A DNA stretch of 64,000 nt from the NCBI GenBank assembly GCA_947165135.1, contig CAMUZE010000002.1, positions 1-64,000 on the forward strand, written 5' to 3'. The stretch comes from an uncultured Clostridia bacterium (GTDB lineage Bacteria > Bacillota_I > Bacilli_A > RF39 > UBA660). Under the pieces are notes generated by a model. That model was not told where the DNA came from and ran no database searches. It worked only from the letters and a program-made list of their open reading frames with translations. The position numbers were made by a program, and so were the translations under genes. Below, one piece after another: positions 48,804 to 58,437 of the stretch; position 1 is the first letter of the stretch, and each line of letters starts with the position of its first letter.

Positions 48804-49325
48804 ATGAAAAAGGACAATTGGATTCCAAAAGCATTTTTAATGACTTTTTTTATAGCCTTAATTTTTAGTAGTGCATCTAATGCAATAGTTCAAAAATATA
48901 ATAATTTTATTCTTCTAAGTATTATATGTATATTATTTATTCTTATTGGAATAATATTTGATATTATTGGTACTGCCGTTCTAACCGGAGATGAAGCAAC
49001 TTTTCATGCAAAAAGTGCTAAAAAAATTAGAGGTTCTAAAGAAGGTGTCTATTTAATAAAAAATGCTAATAGAGTATCTAGCATATGTAATGATGTGATT
49101 GGAGATATTTGCGGAATAGTAAGTGGCTCAATGGGAGCAATACTTGCAATTAATATATCTGTAAAATTAAATATATCTATAGTAATAACTACATTGCTTA
49201 TAAGTTCAATTATTTCCTCATTAACAGTTGGAGGAAAAGCAATAGGAAAAAAATATGCAATTAAAAATAGTGATGAAATAATATTTATTACTGCAAAAGT
49301 GTTAAATAAATTTAAAAAAATGTAA
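48804..49325 (+). CDS. DUF21-like small membrane protein, candidate OapA (start revised to MKKDNW)
   Basis: GDEATFHAKSAKKIRGSKEGVYLIKNANRVSSICNDVIGDICGIVSGSMGA resembles the CorB/MpfA DUF21 domain; SD AAGGAG. Confidence 0.6.
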   Translation: MKKDNWIPKAFLMTFFIALIFSSASNAIVQKYNNFILLSIICILFILIGIIFDIIGTAVLTGDEATFHAKSAKKIRGSKEGVYLIKNANRVSSICNDVIGDICGIVSGSMGAILAINISVKLNISIVITTLLISSIISSLTVGGKAIGKKYAIKNSDEIIFITAKVLNKFKKM

Positions 49326-49345
49326 GAAAACTCTTACATTTTTAT
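49319..49345. terminator. Bidirectional terminator
   Basis: ATGTAAG-AAAACT-CTTACAT plus T/A runs. Confidence 0.75.
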
Positions 49346-49346
49346 T

Positions 49347-51149
49347 TTATCTATTACTTCTAAATCTTTCTTTTTCATCAAGTATTTTCTTTCTAAGTCT
49401 AATAGCATCAGGTGTTACTTCTACAAGTTCATCGCTTTCAATAAATTCTAATGCTTCTTCTAGTGAGAATGTTTTTGGTCTAGGAAGAATAATTGCCTCA
49501 TCACTAGCTGAAGATCTAGTATTTGAAAATTCTTTATTTTTACATGGATTAACATTCAAATCATTTTCCCTATTATGAATTCCAACTATCATTCCGGCAT
49601 ATACATCAGTAGCAGGCTCAATAAACATAGTTCCTCTATCTAGCAAGTTATAAAGAGCATATCCAAATGATTTTCCAGTTTCCATTGAAACAAGAACTCC
49701 GTTCTTTCTTCCACTTACTTCACCAGCATATGGTTTGTATGAATCAAAACTACGTACCATTATACCTTCACCTTTTGTATTAGTAATAAATGAACTTCTA
49801 TATCCAATTAATCCTCTAGTTGGGCAACTAAATTCAAGACGTACATAATTCTCTTCAGCTGGTTCCATAATTTCCATAGTACCTTTTCTTTCACTGATAT
49901 CTTGAATAACTGTACCACTATACTCATTTGGAACATTAATTATTACTTTTTCGTATGGTTCACACTTTACTCCATCAATTTCTTTGAAAATTACTTCTGG
50001 TTTAGAAACACTAAGTTCATAGCCTTCTCTTCTCATATTTTCAATTAATATAGATAAGTGTAATTCTCCACGCCCAGATACTTTAAATCCATCGCCTGAT
50101 GGTAATTCTTCAACTTCTAATCCAACATTACGTTCAAGTTCTGCCATCAATCTATCTCTTAAATGTCTACTAGTTACAAATTTACCTACTTTTCCAGCAA
50201 ATGGACTAGTGTTGACTAAGAAATTCATAGATAGAGTTGGTTTTTCTATTTCAATCTTTGGTAGTGGATCTATTTTATTAACATCACAGATTGTATCGCC
50301 AATGGAAATTTCTGGGCATCCTGCGATTATTACTATATCTCCATAATATGCTTCATTAACTTCTTTCTTCTTAATGCCTTCATTAATAAATATTTTACTA
50401 ATTCTTTCTTTAGTTAAAGTGCCATCATTTTTTGATATTGCAACTGTTTGTCCAACTTTGATTTTACCTTTATTGATTCTACCTATTCCAAGTCTTCCAA
50501 TATAATCATCATAATCAAGTGAAGATATTTGTAATTGTAATGGATCATTTTCATTTCCTTCAAAAGGTTTAGTAGTTTCAATAATAGTATCTAATAATGG
50601 AGTAATATCATTATTATCATCATTTTCATCATATTTTGCTATCCCTTGTTTTGCAACACCATAAATTATTTTGAAATCTAATTGTTCATTATCAGCACCA
50701 AGCTCACAGAATAAATCAAAAGTCATATTAACTACTTCTTCGGCACGAGCATCTTTTTTATCTATTTTATTTATAAATAAAATTGGTTTAAGTCCATTCT
50801 TTAATGCTTCTTTCAAAACAAATCTGGTTTGAGGCATAGGTCCTTCCGCTGAATCTACTAATAATACAACAGTATCAACTGTTTTAATAATTCTTTCTAT
50901 TTCACTAGAAAAATCAGCATGTCCTGGGGTATCCACTATATTCATTTTATAATCTTTATACCTAATAGCACAGTTCTTAGCAGTTATAGTAATACCACGT
51001 TCACGTTCTAAATCCCCACTATCCATAACGCAATCTACTACTTGCTCATTTTCTCTAAATACACCATTTTGTTTTAATAATGCATCTACTAATGTACTTT
51101 TTCCAGCATCTACATGAGCTACTACTGCAAAATTTATTATTTTTTCCAT
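49347..51149 (-). CDS. typA: GTP-binding protein TypA/BipA
   Basis: AHVDAGKSTLVDALL, RERGITITAKN, DTPGHADFSSEIERI. Confidence 0.97.
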   Translation of the reverse strand: MEKIINFAVVAHVDAGKSTLVDALLKQNGVFRENEQVVDCVMDSGDLERERGITITAKNCAIRYKDYKMNIVDTPGHADFSSEIERIIKTVDTVVLLVDSAEGPMPQTRFVLKEALKNGLKPILFINKIDKKDARAEEVVNMTFDLFCELGADNEQLDFKIIYGVAKQGIAKYDENDDNNDITPLLDTIIETTKPFEGNENDPLQLQISSLDYDDYIGRLGIGRINKGKIKVGQTVAISKNDGTLTKERISKIFINEGIKKKEVNEAYYGDIVIIAGCPEISIGDTICDVNKIDPLPKIEIEKPTLSMNFLVNTSPFAGKVGKFVTSRHLRDRLMAELERNVGLEVEELPSGDGFKVSGRGELHLSILIENMRREGYELSVSKPEVIFKEIDGVKCEPYEKVIINVPNEYSGTVIQDISERKGTMEIMEPAEENYVRLEFSCPTRGLIGYRSSFITNTKGEGIMVRSFDSYKPYAGEVSGRKNGVLVSMETGKSFGYALYNLLDRGTMFIEPATDVYAGMIVGIHNRENDLNVNPCKNKEFSNTRSSASDEAIILPRPKTFSLEEALEFIESDELVEVTPDAIRLRKKILDEKERFRSNR

Positions 51150-51262
51150 AAATTACCACCCCTTAAGTGCGTGCTTAATAATGATACACTATTTTATCCT
51201 TTTTTTCAAGAAAAAAGTATCCTATTATTTAAAAATATCACTAAGAGTGTTTTTTTATCATT

Positions 51263-51577
51263 TTGAGTAAATTGTTAAAAAATTTAAATTTTGGCAAAAT
51301 ATTAATAGGAGTTATTATGGAAGAAGTATATAAATTTGAAAGTGAAAAAAAATTATATTCTATAATCGGAAATAATATAAAGTATTATAGGAAATTACAT
51401 AGTATAACTAAATCAGATATGACTCAAAAAGATTTAGCTAAACTAATCAATGTTTCTACTTCACTGATTGGTAACCTAGAAAGTAAAAACACTTATCAAG
51501 GAATAAGTGTTTATAATTTGTATAAAATAAGTAAAGTATTAGAAGTTCCTATAGATAGTTTTTTTATTAATCATTAA
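51263..51577 (+). CDS. XRE-family HTH regulator
   Basis: MTQKDLAKLINVSTSLIGNLESKNTYQGISVYNLYKISKVLEV. Confidence 0.85.
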   Translation: MSKLLKNLNFGKILIGVIMEEVYKFESEKKLYSIIGNNIKYYRKLHSITKSDMTQKDLAKLINVSTSLIGNLESKNTYQGISVYNLYKISKVLEVPIDSFFINH

Positions 51578-51836
51578 TTTCTATACTTTCAAAAAACTTT
51601 TCAATAGAAGTATCTAAAACAATTGATATCTTATATAAAGATAGTAATGATAATCCTTCGCTACCTTTAGTACTTTCAAATTTTCTAATAAACTCTGGGG
51701 ATACACCAATATCAATTGCTAGTTGCTCTTGTGTGATTCCATTTATTTTTCTGTATTTTATGACATTATATGCTATTGTTTCAATAATATTTTCATCAAA
51801 ATTAAATTCTCTTTTAAATTTAGTCATATATATCAC
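51567..51836 (-). CDS. XRE-family HTH regulator
   Basis: GITQEQLAIDIGVSPEFIRKFESTKGSEGLSLLSLYKISIVLD. Confidence 0.85.
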   Translation of the reverse strand: MIYMTKFKREFNFDENIIETIAYNVIKYRKINGITQEQLAIDIGVSPEFIRKFESTKGSEGLSLLSLYKISIVLDTSIEKFFESIEIND

Positions 51837-51858
51837 CTATAGATAATTTTACATTGTT

Positions 51859-52185
51859 TTGAATATTATTAATGTAATGCTGTACTATACAAAATATAAA
51901 TATTATTCTATAATATATTTGATAGCGGGTGAAAACATGAATCAAGAAAAATTAAATTGTATAATAGGTAAAAATATTAAAAAGTATAGAAAACTTTATA
52001 ATAATAATGGTCATAAGATGACTCAAGAAAAATTAGCTGAATTAATTAATGTTTCTGTTTCACATATAAGTAGTTTAGAGAGTAATAAGACAAGAAAAGG
52101 TATTAGCATATCAAATTTATATAAAATATCAATAGTTTTAAATATTCCAATTACTAAATTATTAGAGGATAATTATGAGAATTAA
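51859..52185 (+). CDS. XRE-family HTH regulator
   Basis: KMTQEKLAELINVSVSHISSLESNKTRKGISISNLYKISIVLN; likely start MNQEKLNC. Confidence 0.85.
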   Translation: MNIINVMLYYTKYKYYSIIYLIAGENMNQEKLNCIIGKNIKKYRKLYNNNGHKMTQEKLAELINVSVSHISSLESNKTRKGISISNLYKISIVLNIPITKLLEDNYEN

Positions 52186-52717
52186 TTCTATATTATTAAA
52201 AGATTGCATAAATAATTCTTCAGATATTAAAGCATTATTAAAAAATAAAAGTATAAGTAAATTAATAAATCGTATTGACAATAATAAAATAGTTAAAGTA
52301 AACTCACACTTAATTCATAAAAATAATATTTTTCAAATTGAGCAATTTATATTTAATCTAGACAACTATATTAGTTTTATAAAAAGTTTATTAAACATTA
52401 ATTCACTAGAAATTAGATATATTATTGATTTAACTTTAGATAATAAATATAATAAAATACTATTGTCTAATATATATTTCTATGACAATAAAGATTTCTA
52501 TATAAATAATTTTAAAAAGTTATTTATGTATAAATATATTAAAAATATAAATATTTTAAAAAAATACATTAGTATTAATAAGCTTAGTTTCGACAACCTT
52601 ATAATAAAATTAAATCAAAGTAAAAATAAGGCTCATTTTTACTTTGAAGATATATGTAAAAATTTACCTTATTATGTTGATATTGTTAATTATTTAGAAA
52701 ACACATCTAACATATGA
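52175..52717 (+). CDS. Hypothetical protein, translationally coupled to the upstream XRE regulator
   Basis: ORF overlaps 52185 by 11 nt and overlaps the 3' end of the Fic gene. Confidence 0.5.
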   Translation: MRINSILLKDCINNSSDIKALLKNKSISKLINRIDNNKIVKVNSHLIHKNNIFQIEQFIFNLDNYISFIKSLLNINSLEIRYIIDLTLDNKYNKILLSNIYFYDNKDFYINNFKKLFMYKYIKNINILKKYISINKLSFDNLIIKLNQSKNKAHFYFEDICKNLPYYVDIVNYLENTSNI

Positions 52718-53763
52718 TTGTATGAGAAAGTAACTCTATTAGTTCCTTTCTTTTTTTCTTTAGTTAAATATCCATGTTCTACTAATTTATTTAATACTTT
52801 ATTTACTGAATTTATATGTAATTTACATTCTGTTACAACATCATTTGTTGTAAAACATAATTTTTTTAAAATGTAAGGGTATACCTTATATATAGTTGTT
52901 CCTCCGATTACTTTTTTAAATTCTTCTAAATCTTCTTGATATATTTTATTAAGTTTTTTAATTCTTTTAATATTAATACTGCATTGATCAATTATACATT
53001 CTAACATTAATTTTATAAATGCCTCAATATTATCAGATTCATTACTCAGAAGTGTAAAATATGTATTTTTTAAGTTTTCTATGCTTTCACTAATAAACAA
53101 TATAGGTGTTTCTTTTTTATAGTGTGATATTTGTATTGGAATAAACATTCTTCCAAGCTTTCCATTTTCACTAACATAAGGATGAATTCTCATTATTTGA
53201 TAATGAGTAATACATGTATCTAAGAATATTTCACTTGAATAGTTATTCATATAATCACATAAATTCTTCATATATCCATTTAATTCCGTATGTACTGGGG
53301 GTATAAATGATACGCTTGAGCCAGCTAATCCTGGTTTTAAAATATAGGTTTGTATTTTTCTTAAATGTCCACTTCCCTTAGTTTTATTATTCTTAGAACA
53401 ATTATTGAACATTATTTTGTTTATCTTATTAAAATGATCTATCTCATAATTATTTCCATTAGTTAATGTTACAGCTCCAAGTAATGCTAATCGCATATTA
53501 TTAAATATAATTGTGTCATTAGATTTGTTTTTATATGGTATTAAAAACATTTCTTCTTTTTCTAATTTGCTATTGTCAATTTTGAAAGAATAATATGTGT
53601 CATTGATAAATGCAGTTTCTAAAAAACTTTTATAATCATATGACATATCTTTTAAATATCCTTTATATTCCCCATATGCTTCTCTTGCATTGCATAAAAG
53701 TCTTAATAATTCATCAGAGAAATTGTACTTAATCGGTAATTTTTGTGCCTTATATGGTTCCAT
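52690..53763 (-). CDS. Fic-domain protein with C-terminal winged helix and variant Fic motif
   Basis: MRIHPYVSENGKLGRMFIPI; C-terminal TNDVVTECKLHINSVNKVLNKLVEHGYLTKE. Confidence 0.85.
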   Translation of the reverse strand: MEPYKAQKLPIKYNFSDELLRLLCNAREAYGEYKGYLKDMSYDYKSFLETAFINDTYYSFKIDNSKLEKEEMFLIPYKNKSNDTIIFNNMRLALLGAVTLTNGNNYEIDHFNKINKIMFNNCSKNNKTKGSGHLRKIQTYILKPGLAGSSVSFIPPVHTELNGYMKNLCDYMNNYSSEIFLDTCITHYQIMRIHPYVSENGKLGRMFIPIQISHYKKETPILFISESIENLKNTYFTLLSNESDNIEAFIKLMLECIIDQCSINIKRIKKLNKIYQEDLEEFKKVIGGTTIYKVYPYILKKLCFTTNDVVTECKLHINSVNKVLNKLVEHGYLTKEKKKGTNRVTFSYNHMLDVFSK

Positions 53764-53839
53764 TTTAAACTCTCCTTACACTATAATAATAACATATAAT
53801 TATTAAAAAATATACATATTTTTATATAATTATGTATAT

Positions 53840-54304
53840 TTAATAAGGATTAGGATAATCTAACAATCCTATTGCATTTCCTTCAATCCAATATATTTTA
53901 TTTTTCTTTATCTCAAACTTATAATAAATCTTATATTTTTGAGATTCATCATTCTTATCATAATAAAATGTTAATTTTGTAATACCCTCTTTATTAATTT
54001 TAAAAGTCCATTTTTTATCATTTTGATTATCTAATTTTAAATTATCATTGTCAATTTCATATACCCACAATTCATTATTTGTATCTACAATAGTGCTATA
54101 ATCAATTGTTACTTTATTATTAAATCTATTTAGATACTTCTGTGGATATAATAATATTATTAGTGCTATTACTAAAGTAATACCAAATATAATATAGTAT
54201 CTCATGTTATCACCATAATAATAATACATTTTTTTGCACCAAAAAACAACCAGTTCTGATAAAACATGATTGTTTCGAGTTTCTGAAAACGAACTATGAA
54301 TCAT
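53840..54304 (-). CDS. Hypothetical membrane-anchored protein
   Basis: One TM (YYIIFGITLVIALIILLYP), no recognised domain; real start probably MRYYIIFG. Confidence 0.5.
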   Translation of the reverse strand: MIHSSFSETRNNHVLSELVVFWCKKMYYYYGDNMRYYIIFGITLVIALIILLYPQKYLNRFNNKVTIDYSTIVDTNNELWVYEIDNDNLKLDNQNDKKWTFKINKEGITKLTFYYDKNDESQKYKIYYKFEIKKNKIYWIEGNAIGLLDYPNPY

Positions 54305-54829
54305 TTATATTAGAAGAGGTTAATCATAACTTAAAAATTAATTTAAATTATAAAAAACCTAATTAATATAAACATCTCTAAATATTATCAGTATTTAGCA
54401 TAATTTCTTATCATTTTGAGTTTTACTTTCTCAACGTTATAACATTTGTCCTTAGTAGATAAGTATTCTATTTCTTAAATTGATTAAGAAAAATTAAATA
54501 TTTATATATGGTAATTTATATTATTAAGTAAAATATATATAAACAATCAATAAATTAATATTAACTATAAATATATATTGAAAAATAAATAATAATATAA
54601 TTTTATATAAATAAGAAATTTATATAGAATTTTTTCACTAAAATAATTAGTTAAGAATAAATATAATAAATAATTAAGTATAAATATAAAATATATAGAT
54701 AAAAATTTAATATAAATAAAACTAATTATCTATTGGACACTTATATATTATCAAATATTAAAAAACATGTCAACTCTTTTTTTAAATTTTTTTAAAAAAA
54801 TGTCATTTTTTGTAAAATGACATCTTAAT

Positions 54830-56335
54830 TTACTTATCTTCGAGTAAATAATGCTTATCACTATACGTCGTATGTAATAGTTTAAAACTCTCTTCGCTTA
54901 AAGGTTGATGTAAATAATTTTTATATAATTTCTTTAATTCATCATTATCATGTGCACATCTTTTTGCTCTTTGTTTATCTATATTGAATAATCCTTTTGA
55001 TCTTTCTTCTCTATATTTATCTAAATCTTTTATTGGACATAAAGGTTGTCCACCACCACCAACACAGCCTCCTTGGCAATTCATTACTTCGATAAAGTGA
55101 TATTTCTTATATTCTTTATTCTTTAATAATTCCTCAAGATTTGATAATTGATGTACAACCGCTACTCTTAGTTTATATTCACCTATATTGATTGTTGCAG
55201 TTTTAATACCATCATAATTTCTTAACGAAGTGAAAACCAATTCATCTTTTTTAAGATTCGTTTTCATCATAATTCTATATAATGTTCTTATAACTGATTC
55301 GCATACGCCACCAGTTGTTCCAAACATTACTCCTCCGCCACTGCTTTCACCCATTATACTATCAAATTTTTCGTCTATTAATGATTCTAATTTAATATTT
55401 TCTTCTTTTAATAAAATTGAAAGTTCACTGCATGTCATAACATAATCTATATTTATGGTATATTCTCGCGCTTCCATTTTTTTTGCTGTACAAGGCGTAA
55501 TAGCAACAGTTACTATCTTATTTGGATCAAACCCTTTTTGCTCACAAAAATAACTTTTTATTATTGCACATTGCATACCAATCGGACTTTTACAACTTGA
55601 TAAATTATCTAAAAGTTCAGGATGATATATCTCAGCATATTTAACCCAAGCAGGGCAACAACTTGTAAACTGTGGAAATGACTTTTTATTTGTTAATCTA
55701 GATGCAAATTCTGCAACTTCTTCTAAAATTGTTAAATCTGCCCCAAATGCAGTATCAAATACATAATCAAATCCAACTTTTTTTAAAGCAGCTACTAGTT
55801 TTCCTTCTGCATTTTCTCCATTTTCTAGTCCAAAGTTTTCTCCTATAGCTACTCTAACTGCTGGAGAAATTAATGCTACAACTATTTTTTCATTAGCATC
55901 TATAATTTGCTTAACATCTTTATAACAATATTTTGGTATCAAAGCTCCAGTAGGACAATTTAATATACACTGACCACATCCTATACATATAGGCTCTTTG
56001 CACTTATTTAAATCATAAGAAATATTTACTTTATTTTCACAAGTGTTTTTACATTGACCACAATTGATGCATTTTTCAACTATTCTTGAAATACAATAAT
56101 TATTGTCACTTATTCTTACTTTTTTATCTTCTAAAGTATCATTTATAATTTTACTTTTTTTATCACTTAATGCATCCTCTAATACTGAATCAATAATAGA
56201 ATCTAAATTATCATATATAGGTTCTGATTCATTAAATTTATCTTTAGTTGCATTACACATAGGGCAAATAAAATCTTCTTTTATTTCTTCACTTTCGAAA
56301 ATATAACCACAAATTGTACATATATATTTCTTCAT
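54830..56335 (-). CDS. [FeFe] hydrogenase with N-terminal rubredoxin and 2[4Fe-4S] ferredoxin domains
   Basis: CTICGYIF...CPMC; CINCGQCKNTC, CIGCGQCILNCP; L1 TSCCPAW, L2 TPCTAKKMEA, L3 EVMNCQGGCVGGGGQP. Confidence 0.93.
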   Translation of the reverse strand: MKKYICTICGYIFESEEIKEDFICPMCNATKDKFNESEPIYDNLDSIIDSVLEDALSDKKSKIINDTLEDKKVRISDNNYCISRIVEKCINCGQCKNTCENKVNISYDLNKCKEPICIGCGQCILNCPTGALIPKYCYKDVKQIIDANEKIVVALISPAVRVAIGENFGLENGENAEGKLVAALKKVGFDYVFDTAFGADLTILEEVAEFASRLTNKKSFPQFTSCCPAWVKYAEIYHPELLDNLSSCKSPIGMQCAIIKSYFCEQKGFDPNKIVTVAITPCTAKKMEAREYTINIDYVMTCSELSILLKEENIKLESLIDEKFDSIMGESSGGGVMFGTTGGVCESVIRTLYRIMMKTNLKKDELVFTSLRNYDGIKTATINIGEYKLRVAVVHQLSNLEELLKNKEYKKYHFIEVMNCQGGCVGGGGQPLCPIKDLDKYREERSKGLFNIDKQRAKRCAHDNDELKKLYKNYLHQPLSEESFKLLHTTYSDKHYLLEDK

Positions 56336-56378
56336 ATATTTTTCCTCTCGACTAAATAATTATATCATATTTTGATTA

Positions 56379-57170
56379 TCATTTATTATAATATTGAGTA
56401 CACCTAAATCCATCACATATTATTTTATAATTATCTACTATTTTATTATTACTTACGACATATATTGAAGGGTATATGTAATCATATGTTTTTTTATTTA
56501 CATCAAATTTGTTATCTAGAGTATTTAATTTAGATAATAATTCAATACTCATATTACTCGAATCAAAATAATAAATATTTTTTGAATAGCTAATCCATTT
56601 TTCTATAACATCGTAGATAAGAGCACATTCTAAATTTTTACAATTATCTCCTAAAAATATAATTTTTGAATATTCTTTATCATTTATAACTTCTAACAAT
56701 TTATTCTCATTTATTTTAATGATATCTAATGTTTGCTTCTTACTATTTTTATATTCGTCTGTAGTCATATGAAAATATTTACTAAATTCATATTCTTTTG
56801 AATATGCTGCACTTTTAAAAAAAATATTTTCTTCATTATCTATTTTCACATCTAATTTATAAGAATTTATATCATTTATTACAATATTTTTTCCACAATC
56901 AAATTGTATTGTTCTTGTAGCTTTATTATATTTATAATCACTACAAAAACTATAATCATCTGTTTGATTATCACTATTTGGTTTATAATATATCATTTCT
57001 TCATCATTAATATATAATATTTCAGTATATCCACTTTTTTTATTATAATGATACCATTTATGGTTTAACAAATTTTTATCAAAATTCTTTAAACTAAGTA
57101 CATAAAATATGGATATTATTACAAATATTATTGTACTAATAATTATAACTATCATTCCTCTATTTTTCAT
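56379..57170 (-). CDS. Hypothetical membrane-anchored protein
   Basis: N-terminal TM; extracytoplasmic part with GDNCKNLECALIYDVI; no clear family. Confidence 0.5.
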   Translation of the reverse strand: MKNRGMIVIIISTIIFVIISIFYVLSLKNFDKNLLNHKWYHYNKKSGYTEILYINDEEMIYYKPNSDNQTDDYSFCSDYKYNKATRTIQFDCGKNIVINDINSYKLDVKIDNEENIFFKSAAYSKEYEFSKYFHMTTDEYKNSKKQTLDIIKINENKLLEVINDKEYSKIIFLGDNCKNLECALIYDVIEKWISYSKNIYYFDSSNMSIELLSKLNTLDNKFDVNKKTYDYIYPSIYVVSNNKIVDNYKIICDGFRCTQYYNK

Positions 57171-57205
57171 AATAATATGATATCAAAAAACAAGTAATAA
57201 TTCAA

Positions 57206-57472
57206 TTACTTGTTTGTGTTTGCATAATAGTTAAATTCAGCTATTTCCCTTGAGATGCTTTCTAATTCATCTGCATCCGAATCATCTTCTAAGACTTCAT
57301 CTATTTGAAATAATATTTCTTCTATAGAACCACATTTATATGGATCTATGTTATAACTTAACAATACTTCGCATTGATAATCAGATAAAAATATATTATT
57401 ATTTATTTCTTTATGCATATATTTTTGATCTACTAAATCATCTATATTTATCTCTTCATTATTTATCTTCAT
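57206..57472 (-). CDS. Hypothetical small acidic protein
   Basis: 88-aa ORF downstream of rpmE, same strand. Confidence 0.5.
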   Translation of the reverse strand: MKINNEEINIDDLVDQKYMHKEINNNIFLSDYQCEVLLSYNIDPYKCGSIEEILFQIDEVLEDDSDADELESISREIAEFNYYANTNK

Positions 57473-57497
57473 AAATTATCCTAAAAGAAAATCACTA

Positions 57498-57698
57498 TTA
57501 ATCAGTGATTCCATATTTGTCTTTGAATTTTTGTACATTACCAGTCTTAACAGTTTTAAATTTACCTGTATAGAATGAGTGGCATTTGTTACATGATTCT
57601 AATTGAATTTCATCTTTAGTTGATTTTACTTCAAATTCATTTCCGCATGCACATTTAACTTTGCATACTTTTTGTACAGGATGTATTCCCTTTTTCAT
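57498..57698 (-). CDS. rpmE: 50S ribosomal protein L31 (zinc-binding C+ form)
   Basis: MKKGIHPVQKVCKVKCACGNEFEV...LESCNKCHSFYTGK. Confidence 0.96.
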   Translation of the reverse strand: MKKGIHPVQKVCKVKCACGNEFEVKSTKDEIQLESCNKCHSFYTGKFKTVKTGNVQKFKDKYGITD

Positions 57699-57716
57699 AA
57701 TATTTTCCTCCTCGCC

Positions 57717-57746
57717 ATAACTTATACCAAGTTATAGAAATAACTT
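57717..57746 (-). promoter_or_regulatory. rpmE leader with two mutually exclusive 7-bp hairpins
   Basis: Minus strand AAGTTAT-TTCT-ATAACTT-GGTAT-AAGTTAT just before SD GAGGAGG. Confidence 0.5.
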
Positions 57747-57793
57747 CATTGTGTATTATACATGCATTTTATAATAAAATCAAGAATTAATTG

Positions 57794-58399
57794 TTATTTT
57801 ACATAATTATTTATTTTATTGTATATATTATATTCAAAATTATTATTTTTATATAAATTGTATATATCATACATATTAATATAATTTTCTGAATATAAAC
57901 CATTTAATTTACCTGAAATAATAGGATTAAATTTAGAACAGTAATTTCCAACTATTACTACTTTAGCATCAGTTAACCTATTTATTATTTTTATTAAATT
58001 ATTTACTTCATAATATTTTTTTAAAATATATTCTTTAATTAATCTTTCATTTTTATTACATTTTGACATGTATTCTTTATTGCCTGCATTTATTATAATA
58101 ATATCTGCTTTTTGTATTTCTACATTTAAATACATTTTTTCTCCCTTGTTATATAAATAATAATTATTTTTAATATCATTTTCTATATCACTATATTTTT
58201 TGAATTCAAATATAAATTTATCATTAATATTTTTATATTTTTCTTTTAAATAAAATAAATAATTCTTATTATCTAATTCTACTAAATAATTATCACCAAG
58301 TATTAATATATTTTTCTCATTATTAGAGTATTTACTATATATAACTATTGCAAAAAAACAAGCAAATAAAAAAATAATTAAAATATTTATTTTTTTCAT
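57794..58399 (-). CDS. Membrane-anchored protein, weak SGNH-hydrolase resemblance
   Basis: NILILGDNYLVEL; ADIIIINAGNKEY; AKVVIVGNYC. Confidence 0.45.
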   Translation of the reverse strand: MKKINILIIFLFACFFAIVIYSKYSNNEKNILILGDNYLVELDNKNYLFYLKEKYKNINDKFIFEFKKYSDIENDIKNNYYLYNKGEKMYLNVEIQKADIIIINAGNKEYMSKCNKNERLIKEYILKKYYEVNNLIKIINRLTDAKVVIVGNYCSKFNPIISGKLNGLYSENYINMYDIYNLYKNNNFEYNIYNKINNYVK

Positions 58400-58437
58400 A
58401 TAATCACCTAATAAATATTACTAATTATTTTTACTCA

